Positions 44,843 through 53,341 are shown, counted from the first letter of the stretch. The stretch: 64,000 bases of DNA from Sphingomonas sp. Root241 (GCF_001428865.1 NZ_LMIV01000002.1:380903-444902); one strand, 5' to 3'. Notes: generated from the sequence alone by a model not told the origin. A program made the numbers and translations.

Positions 44843-45792
44843 GCGGCTTCGCTTATGTGGTCGAAGACGGCAAGGTCGAGTCGCCGCCGCTCAAGCAGGC
44901 GCTCGGGCGCCGCGCCGGGCTGGTCTGGATCCATCTCACCACCAATGACGAGCGCGCACAATTATGGTTGGGCGGCGAGGCCGGGCTGTCCCCTTATATC
45001 ATCGAGGCGCTGACCGCTGCCGAGACCCGTCCGCGCTGCGATTCGGTAGGCGAGGGCGCGGTGATCAATCTGCGAGGCCTTTCGTCCGAAGAGCTCGCGA
45101 CCTCCGATCTCCTCGCCTCGATCCGTATCTACGCGCATGGCGGCTGCGTCTTCTCGGTCACGCGCAAGGCGTTGAATGCGCTCCATCCGGTTCGCGAGCT
45201 GGTCGAGACGGGCAAGATCCTCGATCCGGGCGATCTGATCGCGGCGTTGGCGCAGGCGATCACCGAGGAGCTCGATCCCGTAGTCGCGGATCTCGGCGAT
45301 TCGCTCGATGATTGCGAGGAACAGATCTCCGCGGGCAAGGCGTTCGAACTCCGCCGCACGGTCAATCGCGTGCGGAGCCAGGCGATCGGTTTCCGCCGTT
45401 TCCTCAATCCGCAGCGTGCCGCGATCGAAAAGCTCGCCGCGATGCCAAGCGATTGGCTCGGCGACGACGATCGGCTCCATCTCTCGTCGGCGGCCGATCG
45501 CGCCGCGCGCATGGCCGAGGAGCTGGAGAGCATCCGCGAACGCGCGGCACTCACGCACGAAACGCTCACCGATCTCCGCGCTGAGCAGCTCGACCAGCGC
45601 TCGCTGATCGTTGCAGTAGCCGCAATGGTGTTCCTGCCGCTGACCTTCATCACCGGGCTGCTCGGCATGAACGTTGCCGGCATACCCTATGCGCACGAGC
45701 CTTGGGCGTTCTGGGGGGTGTTCTGGCTGTGCGTGGTGATGGCGGTGGCGATCGCCTTCTACTTCATCCGCCGGCACTGGTTCGAGCGGTAG
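44839..45792 (+). CDS. CorA/ZntB-family divalent metal transporter
   Basis: The 317-residue transporter has an N-terminal cytoplasmic domain (about 1-250) rich in helices and charged residues, and two C-terminal membrane segments. The characteristic GMN motif is in ITGLLGMNVAGIPYA. ZntB members move zinc or other divalent ions. ATG 44839 overlaps the preceding stop. The stop TAG adjoins the TAGGTTG edge of a repeat element. Confidence 0.87.
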   Translation: MSGFAYVVEDGKVESPPLKQALGRRAGLVWIHLTTNDERAQLWLGGEAGLSPYIIEALTAAETRPRCDSVGEGAVINLRGLSSEELATSDLLASIRIYAHGGCVFSVTRKALNALHPVRELVETGKILDPGDLIAALAQAITEELDPVVADLGDSLDDCEEQISAGKAFELRRTVNRVRSQAIGFRRFLNPQRAAIEKLAAMPSDWLGDDDRLHLSSAADRAARMAEELESIRERAALTHETLTDLRAEQLDQRSLIVAVAAMVFLPLTFITGLLGMNVAGIPYAHEPWAFWGVFWLCVVMAVAIAFYFIRRHWFER

Positions 45793-45972
45793 GTTGAGAA
45801 TCTATACAAGCTGTTGATTTAACTAACGGACTGTTCTCTCTCTTCGTCATCCCCGCGAAAGCGGGGACCCATCTCCGACATTGTCCACGAGCGCCGGTGT
45901 TTTGCTGTTCGCTCAGGAGATGGGTCCCCGCTTCCGCGGGGGTGACGCATTCTGAATATGAGCCCCAACCTA
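45790..45972. repeat. REP/BIME-type element, two-hairpin copy flanked by two stop codons
   Basis: It begins TAGGTTGAGAATC at the ZntB stop and ends, read from the other strand, TAGGTTGGGGCTC at the stop of the leftward receiver gene. Two hairpins (about 45846-45870 and 45919-45944) face each other, with complementary CCCATCTCC/GGAGATGGG. Inverted relative to the copy at 40435. Confidence 0.82.
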
Positions 45973-46554
45973 AGCCGCATTCCTTTGCAGGGCGAGTGCG
46001 TCGTGCAGGCTGCGGATCGAGGCCATCAACCGGGAACGGTCGGTGCGCGCGACGGCCAGCTCGGCCTTTGCCTCGCCCAGCTCGATCGCCCGCGCTGCGA
46101 TGCGCGCGTCGAGCGCCAGGTTGGAGCGCTTGAGTTCGTCGATCCGCGCTGCCCGTGCCAGGATCCGATCGATGCGGGCTGCCAGCACGTCGAAGGCGAA
46201 TGGCTTGGCCAGCCAGTCGTCGGCGCCGGCGTTGAACGCCTCGATCACGCGGTCCGCATGTCCCAGCAGGATCACAGGCAGATCGGCGGTGTCACGCGAG
46301 CCGCGGATTTCGTTGAGCATGTGGATGGCGGCGTTTTCGGGCGACAGCGTGTCGATCAGCGCGAGATCGAAGCCCCGCGCCGAGATGAGTTCGAGGGCCT
46401 GCGGCGCGGATTCGCCCAGCACGACCAGATAACCGAGATTGCCCAGTCGCTGGGCGATCTCGTTCAGGCTCGTGCGGCAGCTCCCGGCCGCCAGGACGGT
46501 ACGCATCGCCTTGCGGCGCGCGCCCGCGATTCGCTGGGCCGAAGCCTGATCCAT
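45970..46554 (-). CDS. Response-regulator receiver protein without recognised output domain
   Basis: The 194-residue protein has a CheY-like receiver domain (about 17-130): phosphoacceptor region FDLALIDTLSPEN, the PVILLGHAD strand and the conserved Lys in DDWLAKPF. A coiled-coil-like tail (about 135-190) follows. No DNA-binding or enzymatic output is seen, so it may act through the tail. No kinase gene is next to it. Confidence 0.8.
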   Translation of the reverse strand: MDQASAQRIAGARRKAMRTVLAAGSCRTSLNEIAQRLGNLGYLVVLGESAPQALELISARGFDLALIDTLSPENAAIHMLNEIRGSRDTADLPVILLGHADRVIEAFNAGADDWLAKPFAFDVLAARIDRILARAARIDELKRSNLALDARIAARAIELGEAKAELAVARTDRSRLMASIRSLHDALALQRNAA

Positions 46555-46629
46555 TCGCGCTCAAAACCCCCCGGTTCGAAAGCGCTACACTAGCCGCAAA
46601 GCCTTCACGAAAACGTTAAGCATCCGAAA

Positions 46630-47166
46630 TCATCGGCGCAGGAAGTCGAAGATCTGGCCGACCATGACGTCCATCTGCGGATTGCATTTGGCAATGGCGT
46701 CGCCGGGTTCGGCGGTGTTGATCGCCAGTCCCATCGGAGTCGGCCAGCCGCGCAGCGAATGGGTGATGGTGCGCAGTGCCTGCAGCGTCGAAACCGCCGC
46801 CTGCCAGCCGGCCGCGGTCGCGATCAGCCCCACCGGAAGCCCGTCGAAATAGACGCGCTCGTCGGCGCGCAACTGCTCGACATAATCGAGCGCGGTCTTG
46901 ACCAGTCCGGACAGCGTTCCGTGATAGCCGGGCGACCCGACGATGACTGCGTCGGCGGTACGCAACGCGGCGAGATAGCGGCCGATCGCGGCATGGCTGT
47001 CGGCATTGCCGGGCTCGTAATGCGGGAATGCGATGTCGTCGCCGGTCAGCAGGGTGGTGCGCGCGCCGCGCGCCTCGGCGATCTCCAGCGCCGCCGCGAG
47101 CAGCCGCCCGGTGGTGGATTCGGCCCGCAAGGTTCCGCCCAAGGCGACGATATGGGGTGCGCTCAT
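46630..47166 (-). CDS. NADPH-dependent FMN reductase family protein
   Basis: The 178-residue flavodoxin-fold protein shows VALGGTLRAESTTGRLL (FMN phosphate loop), VIVGSPGYHGTLSGLVKTALDYVE and GLIATAAG. It may reduce FMN or a quinone. Start ATG 47166; the upstream gene is divergent (PEBP-like protein at 47282), so the promoter lies in the 115 bases between. Confidence 0.87.
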   Translation of the reverse strand: MSAPHIVALGGTLRAESTTGRLLAAALEIAEARGARTTLLTGDDIAFPHYEPGNADSHAAIGRYLAALRTADAVIVGSPGYHGTLSGLVKTALDYVEQLRADERVYFDGLPVGLIATAAGWQAAVSTLQALRTITHSLRGWPTPMGLAINTAEPGDAIAKCNPQMDVMVGQIFDFLRR

Positions 47167-47281
47167 GACGATCCCGCTAGCTCAAAGGGACGATCCGCGC
47201 CAGCATCGTGACGGCGCTGCGATTTGGCCGGATAGTTTTGCCGGTCCGGTCGTTCACGCTTCCAATCCGCAGGAGGGCCCG

Positions 47282-47899
47282 ATGCTCGAACATGTTCCGC
47301 ACTGGCTGGGAAGCGCGCTCAAGGGATTGCGCGCCGGGGTCGGCAAGCTGGCGATCGCGCAGCGCGAGCTCGGCACGTTCGAGGCGCTGCATCTCGCCAG
47401 CCCGGCCTTCGCCAACGGTGCGCGCCTGCCCGAGCGGTTCACGGCCGATGGCGAGGGCGTGTCGCCGCCCTTGTTCTGGACGGGGGTGCCCGAGGGTACC
47501 GAGCGCCTGGCACTGATCGTCGAGGATCCCGACGCGCCCGCGCCGCAGCCCTTGGTCCATGCCGTGGTCTGGGACCTGCCGCCCGAGGACGGCGAACTGA
47601 AGGAAGGCGCAATCCGCGCCGATGGCGCCGGCGATCGCGGCGGCACCGATGTCGGCCGCAACAGCTTCTTCGGCGAGGGGTGGCTGCCGCCCGATCCGCC
47701 CACCGGCCATGGCCCGCACAATTACGCCTTCCAGCTGTTCGCTTTGGGGCCCGGCCCTGATGTCGGCGACAGTCCCGGCCGCAGCGCGATCGTCCGCGCG
47801 ATGGCCGGCCGCGTGCTGGCCGCGGGCGTGCTCACCGGCACCTATTCGCGCGGCGAGGAGGCGCCGGTCGGCCCGATCGGTGCGGTCGCTGCGACATAG
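47282..47899 (+). CDS. YbhB/YbcL family Raf kinase inhibitor-like (PEBP) protein
   Basis: The 205-residue protein has a PEBP fold: ERFTADGEGVSPPLFWTGVPEGTERLALIVEDPDAP is split over 62-100, then HAVVWDLP and GPHNYAFQLFAL. Function in bacteria is unclear; the family binds small ligands. ATG 47282 follows GGAGG. It is followed by a MITE-like repeat and is convergent with the SDR gene. Confidence 0.87.
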   Translation: MLEHVPHWLGSALKGLRAGVGKLAIAQRELGTFEALHLASPAFANGARLPERFTADGEGVSPPLFWTGVPEGTERLALIVEDPDAPAPQPLVHAVVWDLPPEDGELKEGAIRADGAGDRGGTDVGRNSFFGEGWLPPDPPTGHGPHNYAFQLFALGPGPDVGDSPGRSAIVRAMAGRVLAAGVLTGTYSRGEEAPVGPIGAVAAT

Positions 47900-47923
47900 G
47901 CCGTATCGGCATTCGGCGCGGAA

Positions 47924-48057
47924 CTCCCCTCCCTGCAAGGGAGGGGGTGGGTGCGAGCGCAGCGAGCCCTTCACCGCGGCTCGACAAAAGGAAAGGCCGG
48001 GCATCGAGCCCGGCCTTTCCTTACCCACCCCTAACCCCTCCCTTGTAGGGAGGGGAA
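47924..48057. repeat. GC-rich MITE-like repeat, copy 2
   Basis: The ends are CCCCTCCCT...AGGGAGGGG palindromes (47926-47946 and 48035-48055). The middle hairpin is a perfect 13-bp stem around ATCGA (47990-48020), GGAAAGGCCGGGC and its complement. Same orientation as the copy at 25088. Confidence 0.82.
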
Positions 48058-48082
48058 TCTAAATGGCGCTACGCCCAGCATC

Positions 48083-48130
48083 CCACTCGACATCACGCCT
48101 TGCAATGTAGGATTTCAGCTGATTGAGTGG
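48083..48130 (-). ncRNA. Candidate structured element with conserved 18-nt core, copy 1
   Basis: Read leftwards it holds TGAAATCCTACATTGCAA (48100-48117), identical to a word at 53358. CCACTC and GAGTGG at the outer edges form a six-base stem. It lies downstream of the leftward stress SDR gene. It is a candidate small RNA, mRNA 3' element or DNA site; function unknown. Confidence 0.35.
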
Positions 48131-48159
48131 AGCGGCCGGGTGCTGCCCGGCCGCTCTTT
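48131..48159 (+). terminator. Strong GC hairpin, rho-independent terminator-like
   Basis: AGCGGCCGGG pairs perfectly with CCCGGCCGCT around TGCTG and is followed by CTTTG. It lies between convergent genes and next to the conserved core element. Confidence 0.55.
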
Positions 48160-48230
48160 GGCATCGCCACGCATGGGAAAGAAAATTACGAGATTGCGCG
48201 CGTTTCCGTAAAAAGAGTCAATTTAAGCGC

Positions 48231-49088
48231 TCAGCCGTTGACGACCGTTCCGCCGTTCGGATGGAGCACCTGGCCCGACATGTAGCTGGCGTCCTCGCAG
48301 GCGAGGAACAGAAAGCAGGGCGCGACTTCGTTGGGCTGGCCGGGGCGGCCCATCGGCGTGTTCTCGCCGAAATGCTCGATCTTCTCGGGAGAAGCGCCGC
48401 CCATCGGGTTGAGCGGGGTCCAGATCGGCCCGGGGGCGACGGCATTCACGCGGATGCCCTTTTCGATGAGGTTCTCGGAAAGGCTGCGCGTGAAAGCCGT
48501 GATCGCGCCCTTGGTGCTCGAATAGTCGAGCAGCTCCTTCGAGCCCTGGTACATCGTCACTGAGGTGCAGTTCACGATCGCGGCGCCCTGCTTCAGGTGC
48601 GGCATCGCCGCCTGGGTGAGGAAGAACATCCCGAAGATGTTGGTCTGGAAGGTGCGCTTGAGCTGCTCTTCGGTGATGTCGGTGATGTCCTTGTCGGGAT
48701 GCTGCTCGCCGGCATTGTTCACCAGCAGGTCGATGCGGCCGAACCGCTCGATCACTTGCGCGATCGCTTGGTCGCAAAACGCCTTGTCGCCGATGTCGCC
48801 GGCGATGGTCAGCGCCTCGCGACCTTCCTGGCGGACGATGTCCGCGGTCATCGCGGCATCGTCATGCTCGCAAAGGTAGAGGATCGCGACATGCGCGCCT
48901 TCGCGGGCATAGAGCGCGGCGACGGCGCGGCCGATGCCGCTGTCGGCGCCGGTGATCACCGCCACCTTGTCCCGCAATCGGCCGGAGCCGGGGTAACGGG
49001 GCTCCCAATCGGGCTTGGGCTCGAGCGCGCTCTCGTGTCCGGGCAGCGCGTCCTCGTGGATCATGTCGATCGTGTCGGTATCGCTCAT
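48231..49088 (-). CDS. SDR family oxidoreductase (YghA-like, stress type)
   Basis: The 285-residue short-chain dehydrogenase resembles E. coli YghA and B. subtilis stress SDRs. An N-terminal extension (DALPGHESALEPKPDWEPRY) precedes the TGADSGIGRA cofactor loop. NNAGEQ and the catalytic YSSTKGAI (Tyr-x3-Lys) are present. The substrate is unknown. An EcfG-like promoter with a GGAAC box lies 32 bases upstream, suggesting general stress control. ATG follows GGAG. Convergent with the PEBP-like gene. Confidence 0.87.
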   Translation of the reverse strand: MSDTDTIDMIHEDALPGHESALEPKPDWEPRYPGSGRLRDKVAVITGADSGIGRAVAALYAREGAHVAILYLCEHDDAAMTADIVRQEGREALTIAGDIGDKAFCDQAIAQVIERFGRIDLLVNNAGEQHPDKDITDITEEQLKRTFQTNIFGMFFLTQAAMPHLKQGAAIVNCTSVTMYQGSKELLDYSSTKGAITAFTRSLSENLIEKGIRVNAVAPGPIWTPLNPMGGASPEKIEHFGENTPMGRPGQPNEVAPCFLFLACEDASYMSGQVLHPNGGTVVNG

Positions 49089-49119
49089 CGGCTGGCTCCA
49101 GTGGAGGGGTTGCCGAGAG

Positions 49120-49145
49120 AACCGGTGCGGAACGCCGGAGGTTCC
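49120..49145 (-). promoter_or_regulatory. EcfG-type general stress promoter candidate
   Basis: On the minus strand GGAAC (49141-49145) is followed 17 bases later by GGTT (49120-49123), close to the alphaproteobacterial EcfG consensus GGAAC-N16/17-CGTT. It is 32 bases before the SDR start. Confidence 0.5.
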
Positions 49146-49181
49146 GCGTCTCGTCGCCGCCCGGGGGCGGCGGGGCAGGGT

Positions 49182-49277
49182 TCAGGCGATGAGCGCCGAA
49201 CCCTGCGTCGCGGTGGCGAGGATCATCGTCGCGGTGAGGCCGAACGAGACCAGGCCAAGCATGATGCTGCGTACCAT
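49182..49277 (-). CDS. Very small membrane peptide, 31 aa
   Basis: MVRSIMLGLVSFGLTATM then ILATATQGSALIA: one hydrophobic helix with a basic start. AAGGAG lies nine bases before the ATG at 49277, an excellent site. An in-frame ATG earlier overlaps the previous peptide's stop, which suggests translational coupling. Function unknown. Confidence 0.6.
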   Translation of the reverse strand: MVRSIMLGLVSFGLTATMILATATQGSALIA

Positions 49278-49306
49278 GGTGATTTTCTCCTTTTGAGCGA
49301 GCCGGC

Positions 49307-49414
49307 TCATGCGATCGGAACCACGGGGGTCGAGAAGACCACGAAAGCGACAGTGAAGAGAACCGAGCCGAGGACGGCGAGGGTGCGGTGGAACGAGTCG
49401 AGACGAACGGTCAT
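49307..49414 (-). CDS. Very small membrane peptide, 35 aa
   Basis: MTVRLDSFHRTLAVLG followed by a hydrophobic helix (SVLFTVAFVVFSTPVVPIA). GGGAG precedes the ATG at 49414. The TGA stop overlaps an in-frame ATG of the next small gene. A sigma-54-like motif lies about 57 bases upstream. Such small peptides are widespread in sphingomonads but uncharacterised. Confidence 0.6.
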   Translation of the reverse strand: MTVRLDSFHRTLAVLGSVLFTVAFVVFSTPVVPIA

Positions 49415-49470
49415 TGATCTTACTCCCTGGTTGGCGGCTTCCGGATCATCCGGCGGCCGATGCCAGGATA

Positions 49471-49488
49471 TTAGCAGGGAGCGTGCCA
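49471..49488 (-). promoter_or_regulatory. Sigma-54-like promoter candidate for small-peptide genes
   Basis: On the minus strand TGGCAC is followed after five bases by CTGCT, one mismatch from the TGGCAC-N5-TTGCW consensus. It could start transcription of the two small genes. No enhancer-binding protein gene is nearby. Confidence 0.3.
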
Positions 49489-49610
49489 ACTCCATTAAGC
49501 CATTGAAAAGTATCAATTGACATTTGGAAGGGTGGAAAAGTTGGGAAAATATTCGCACCAGGTTGGTGTAGAATCCCAATCAGAAGCGGACAATCACTGT
49601 CCGATATCGG

Positions 49611-50642
49611 TCACCCGATGTGGAGGCAGTTCCGTCCCGCGGTCTTGGCGGCGTAGAGCAGCCGGTCGGCGCGGTGGAACACGGTCGACAGGCCTTCGCC
49701 CGCCGCCGCCGGGGCGATCCCGGCCGAAAAGGTGATCTCGCCGAGCGGCGCGTCGCTTTCGCGCAGCCGATAGCGTTTGGTCGCGACCGTGACCCGGGCA
49801 GTATCGAGAATGTCGCGTGCGGTGCGGAGATCGACTCCGGTGAAGAGCACCGCGAATTCCTCGCCGCCATAGCGCGCGACCAGATGTCCGGCGCAGGTCT
49901 GGCCGAGCGCCTCGGCAATCGCCTTGAGGACGCGATCGCCGACGGCATGGCCGAAGCGATCGTTGACCGACTTGAAATGATCGACGTCGCAAACCGCGAC
50001 GCAGATCTGCGTGCCGGATGCCGCCTGCGCGGCATAGGCTTCCTCGAGCGCGCGGCGGTTGGGCAGATCGGTGAGCGGATCGCGCCGGGCATTGTCGCGC
50101 GCTTCCTCCAGCTTCTCGCGGAGCTCGCTGGCCTCGCACGTCGCGCGTGCCAGCTGGGCTTCGGTGCTGTGGACGCGCTCGATCATCGCGGCGGTGATCC
50201 GGGCGACCTCGTCGATCGCGATCGCTCCGCCGGCGTCGGTGGAGCGCGAAATGGCTTCGGCGCTCGCGGCGAGATCGCGCCCGAAATCCTCGGTCTCGGC
50301 GCGGATGGCCGTGACCATGTCCTGGAAGCCTTCGACCTGCATCTGGGTCTGCGCGACGAGGCCGTCGGCCTTTTCCTTCGCGCCCTTGCCGTTCTGGGCC
50401 GGACGGAGATCGCAGCCCAGCGTCTCGATGTCGCGCTGGGTGAGGCGGACGCCGCCGTCGGTCAGCGCATGGACCGCGCGGGCCAGCGGGCCCTCCGGAT
50501 TGGCGAGCAGATGATAAGCGAAGGCATAGTTGCCCGGATCGGGGTCGAGCCGCTGATTGACCAGGAATTCGCCGATCCGGTCGTAAAGACGGCGCGGCGA
50601 ATCGCTTTCACTTGCCGCCCGGACGGCCCTTGCGCCGACCAT
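49611..50642 (-). CDS. GGDEF-domain diguanylate cyclase
   Basis: The 343-residue protein makes cyclic di-GMP from GTP. A roughly 180-residue N-terminal region with a helical/coiled segment (ERVHSTEAQLARATCEASEL) leads to the GGDEF domain with DPLTDLPNRRALEEAY, DVDHFKSVND and the active-site RYGGEEFAVLF. The usual RxxD inhibitory site is not seen just before it, so product inhibition may be absent. ATG 50642 with GGGGG upstream is preferred over GTG 50648. No membrane segments or EAL domain. Confidence 0.9.
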   Translation of the reverse strand: MVGARAVRAASESDSPRRLYDRIGEFLVNQRLDPDPGNYAFAYHLLANPEGPLARAVHALTDGGVRLTQRDIETLGCDLRPAQNGKGAKEKADGLVAQTQMQVEGFQDMVTAIRAETEDFGRDLAASAEAISRSTDAGGAIAIDEVARITAAMIERVHSTEAQLARATCEASELREKLEEARDNARRDPLTDLPNRRALEEAYAAQAASGTQICVAVCDVDHFKSVNDRFGHAVGDRVLKAIAEALGQTCAGHLVARYGGEEFAVLFTGVDLRTARDILDTARVTVATKRYRLRESDAPLGEITFSAGIAPAAAGEGLSTVFHRADRLLYAAKTAGRNCLHIG

Positions 50643-50765
50643 AGCCACTAACCCCCGTGCATCTCGGTTGCGGTATCCCTTGCGGTCCCGTCCCGCATAT
50701 CTGTTGGGTCAGTGCCTAATGGCCAACTGCTAACATCCGGTGAGCAAATGAGACCCGGGCGCCGA

Positions 50766-51314
50766 TCAGCCCCGCTTTCCCGCCTTGTATTTGCGGACCG
50801 CGTCCAGCGTCAGCTTGATATGGTCGTTCGGGTTCATGTCGGTATGGGCGAACAGGATCTTGCCGTTGGGGGCGATCACATAGCTGGTGCGGCTGGTGAT
50901 CGTCGTCGGCGTGCCGTCGGGCTTCTTGAGCAGCACGTCATAGCCCTTGATCACGGCGGGGCTTGCCGCCGCTACCGCGAACTTGCCCGCGCAATGCTCG
51001 CTCGAAAAGGCGACGAGCTTGTCGACATTGCCCGCGGTCATCCCGATCACGGTCGCGCCGGCGGCGGTGAAATCGGGGAGCGCCGCGGCAAAGGCCGCCG
51101 CCTCGACATTGCAGCCGCCGGTGAACGCTGCCGGGAAGAAATAGAGGACGACCGGCCCCTTCTTCAGCGCCGCCTTGAGGTTCACGCTGAGCGGCTTGCC
51201 CGCCATCGCGCCCGCGGCGCTGAAGTCGGGCGCCACGGCGCCGGGGGCGAGCGCCGCCTCGACCGGCAGCGACAGCGGCAGGAGCAGGGCGGCGAGGAAA
51301 AGCTTGGTCCGCAT
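50766..51314 (-). CDS. Exported peroxiredoxin (AhpC/TSA family)
   Basis: The 182-residue protein has a signal peptide (KLFLAALLLPLSLPVEA), and a thioredoxin fold with the peroxidatic Cys68 in PAAFTGGC. A second Cys (SSEHCAGKF, 107) may resolve the disulfide. It detoxifies peroxides in the periplasm. It is 16 bases downstream of the phospholipase gene on the same strand, so co-transcription is likely. Confidence 0.86.
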   Translation of the reverse strand: MRTKLFLAALLLPLSLPVEAALAPGAVAPDFSAAGAMAGKPLSVNLKAALKKGPVVLYFFPAAFTGGCNVEAAAFAAALPDFTAAGATVIGMTAGNVDKLVAFSSEHCAGKFAVAAASPAVIKGYDVLLKKPDGTPTTITSRTSYVIAPNGKILFAHTDMNPNDHIKLTLDAVRKYKAGKRG

Positions 51315-51330
51315 GGCATCACTCCTTGGG

Positions 51331-52389
51331 TTATCGGGTCAGCGCGATCCCTATTCGCGCGTGCGAGTCGTTTCGTCGATAGTCGTCGAGTGCCTCACCA
51401 TAGCCGGTAAAGGCCTGGCCGAAGAGATAGAATCCGATGCCGCCGCCGATCGGGGCCAGCGGGTATGAAGCGAACAATTCGGCGCCGCCGCGCTTGGTCT
51501 CGAAATTGCCCCGGCCGGTGAGCGCGATCTTGAGCCCATCCTTCTGCCGGATCGCGGCGGTGAGCGCAGTGTAACCGAGATAGTCCTTCGCGTCGGGCGC
51601 AGTGCCGAACCGGCCGACATAGAACCAGGCCTGGGGCGCGACATCGAGATGCCAGTCGCCGCCGAGATCGAAGCTCTTCTCGACGCGGCCGAAGATGCGA
51701 TTGACGTCGATCGAATCGGCCATGCCGCGGCCGTTCGAATCGTGCCGCCAGCCGAGCGCGACCCTGGTGGTCTCGTCGAAGGGGATATCGGCATAGACTT
51801 CGGGCGAATAAATGGTCGAGCGGAACGGGCCCGAGGGCTCGCTCAGCGCCCAGAACATCGTCTGGGTATAAGCGAAGCGGAGATTGCCGAGCTTGAGCGG
51901 CGCGTCCTCGGCGAAGGGGCGAAAGGCGAAGCTCATCTGGAGCTTGCCGCCCGCGTCGCCGGTGCCGAACACGCCGTAGATGGGCTCGTGCGGTTCGAAT
52001 CGATCGAGGAACCCCGCTGAAGAGCCGGTCGAGCTCTGGACTACGGTCTCCTCGGCCGGGATCTTCGCCGCGGGATGCTGGTCCGAGGGCGGTATGGCGA
52101 CGCTGGCGATGCTCACCGGAACGTAGCGTGCCTTGGCGAAGCCGCCGGGCGCGATCGTCGGGGTCGGCCCGGGCGCGCGCTCGAGCACGAGGCGCGTGCC
52201 GTCGACTGCGGTCACTTCGATCTGGCGCGGTCCGGCATCGGCGACGGGCGCCGCTGTCTCGTTGACGAGGAAGACCTCGACGCCGCGCAAAGCTTCCTGC
52301 TCGGAAGCCGGCTGGGCCGGCACCGCACGCACCTGCGCGGCGGCGGGCATGGCGATGAAAATGCCGATGACGAACGGGACGAGGCGCAT
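51331..52389 (-). CDS. pldA: Outer-membrane phospholipase A (OMPLA)
   Basis: The 352-residue beta-barrel lipase has a signal peptide (VIGIFIAMPAAAQ), an N-terminal extension of about 130 residues, then the barrel. Catalytic His216 and Ser218 occur in WRHDSNGRG and Asn230 in IDVNRIFGRVEKSF; the spacing equals that of E. coli OMPLA. Aromatic-rich strands follow. It cleaves phospholipids in the outer membrane when the membrane is disturbed. ATG 52389 is used; the longer open frame reaches antisense DNA. Divergent from hisN. Confidence 0.85.
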   Translation of the reverse strand: MRLVPFVIGIFIAMPAAAQVRAVPAQPASEQEALRGVEVFLVNETAAPVADAGPRQIEVTAVDGTRLVLERAPGPTPTIAPGGFAKARYVPVSIASVAIPPSDQHPAAKIPAEETVVQSSTGSSAGFLDRFEPHEPIYGVFGTGDAGGKLQMSFAFRPFAEDAPLKLGNLRFAYTQTMFWALSEPSGPFRSTIYSPEVYADIPFDETTRVALGWRHDSNGRGMADSIDVNRIFGRVEKSFDLGGDWHLDVAPQAWFYVGRFGTAPDAKDYLGYTALTAAIRQKDGLKIALTGRGNFETKRGGAELFASYPLAPIGGGIGFYLFGQAFTGYGEALDDYRRNDSHARIGIALTR

Positions 52390-52455
52390 AAGCGGAACGA
52401 CTGGCAGCGCTTTGTGACCTTGGCGAGTCAAAAAGGGGCGGGTAGGGCAGCGGTC

Positions 52456-53238
52456 ATGCCTGTTTCCGAGACCGATGTCGCACTTGCCCAACGCCTTGCC
52501 GATGCGGCGGGCGCGGCGATCCGTCCGCGCTTCCGCGGCTCGTTCGGGCTCGAGGCCAAGGAGGATCTGTCGCCGGTGACGCTCGCCGACCGCGAGGCCG
52601 AGGAGGCGATGCGCCGGCTGATCATCGCCGAACGGCCGATGGACGGGATCATCGGCGAGGAATTCGGCGTACGCGAAGGCAGCAGCGGCCGGCAATGGGT
52701 GCTCGATCCGATCGACGGCACCCGCGCCTTCATCGCCGGCCGCCCGATCTTCGGGACGCTGATCGCGCTGATCGAGGACGGCTGGCCTTTGCTCGGCGTG
52801 ATCGACCAGCCGATCATCGGCGAGCGCTGGCTCGGCGTCGCAGGGCGCCCGACGCTGTTCAACGGCAAACCCGCGCAGGCGCGCGCCTGCCGCGAGCTCA
52901 AGGGCGCGATCCTCGGCACGACGTCGCCCGCCTTGTTCGATGACGATCAGCTCCATGCCTTCGAGCATCTCGATGCCGCGGTGATGAGCACGGTGCTCGG
53001 CGGCGACTGCTATAATTACGGCTGCGTCGCCAGCGGCTGGCTCGATATCGTCGTCGAGGCGGGGCTCAAGCTTCACGACTTCGCGGCGCTGGTGCCCGTG
53101 GTCGAGGGCGCGGGCGGGCGGATGTGCGACTGGCAAGGCGATCCGCTCCATGCCGGCAGCAACGGCGAAGTGATTGCCGCCGGCGATCCGGCGCGGATCG
53201 AGGAGATCCTCGAAGCACTCGCCTGTCGGGGACATTGA
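52456..53238 (+). CDS. hisN: Histidinol-phosphatase (inositol monophosphatase family)
   Basis: The 260-residue metal-dependent phosphatase has EEFG and the catalytic WVLDPIDGTRAFIAGRPIFG, with GGDCYNYGCVASGWLDIVVE in the C-terminal half and HDFAALVPVVEGAGG (metal-binding Asp). The DPIDGT...GRP pattern and length match the HisN type of histidine biosynthesis, though other IMPase roles are possible. ATG 52456. A hairpin element follows its stop. Confidence 0.85.
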   Translation: MPVSETDVALAQRLADAAGAAIRPRFRGSFGLEAKEDLSPVTLADREAEEAMRRLIIAERPMDGIIGEEFGVREGSSGRQWVLDPIDGTRAFIAGRPIFGTLIALIEDGWPLLGVIDQPIIGERWLGVAGRPTLFNGKPAQARACRELKGAILGTTSPALFDDDQLHAFEHLDAAVMSTVLGGDCYNYGCVASGWLDIVVEAGLKLHDFAALVPVVEGAGGRMCDWQGDPLHAGSNGEVIAAGDPARIEEILEALACRGH

Positions 53239-53341
53239 CACCGCAAAGTTGCGGGAGTCGCGGTCCATTCGTAAACTTTGCCTCGGGCCGAATGTGGCGA
53301 GCGAATCAGGGGCGGCGCGGAGGGCGTTGCGACGCGGCATT

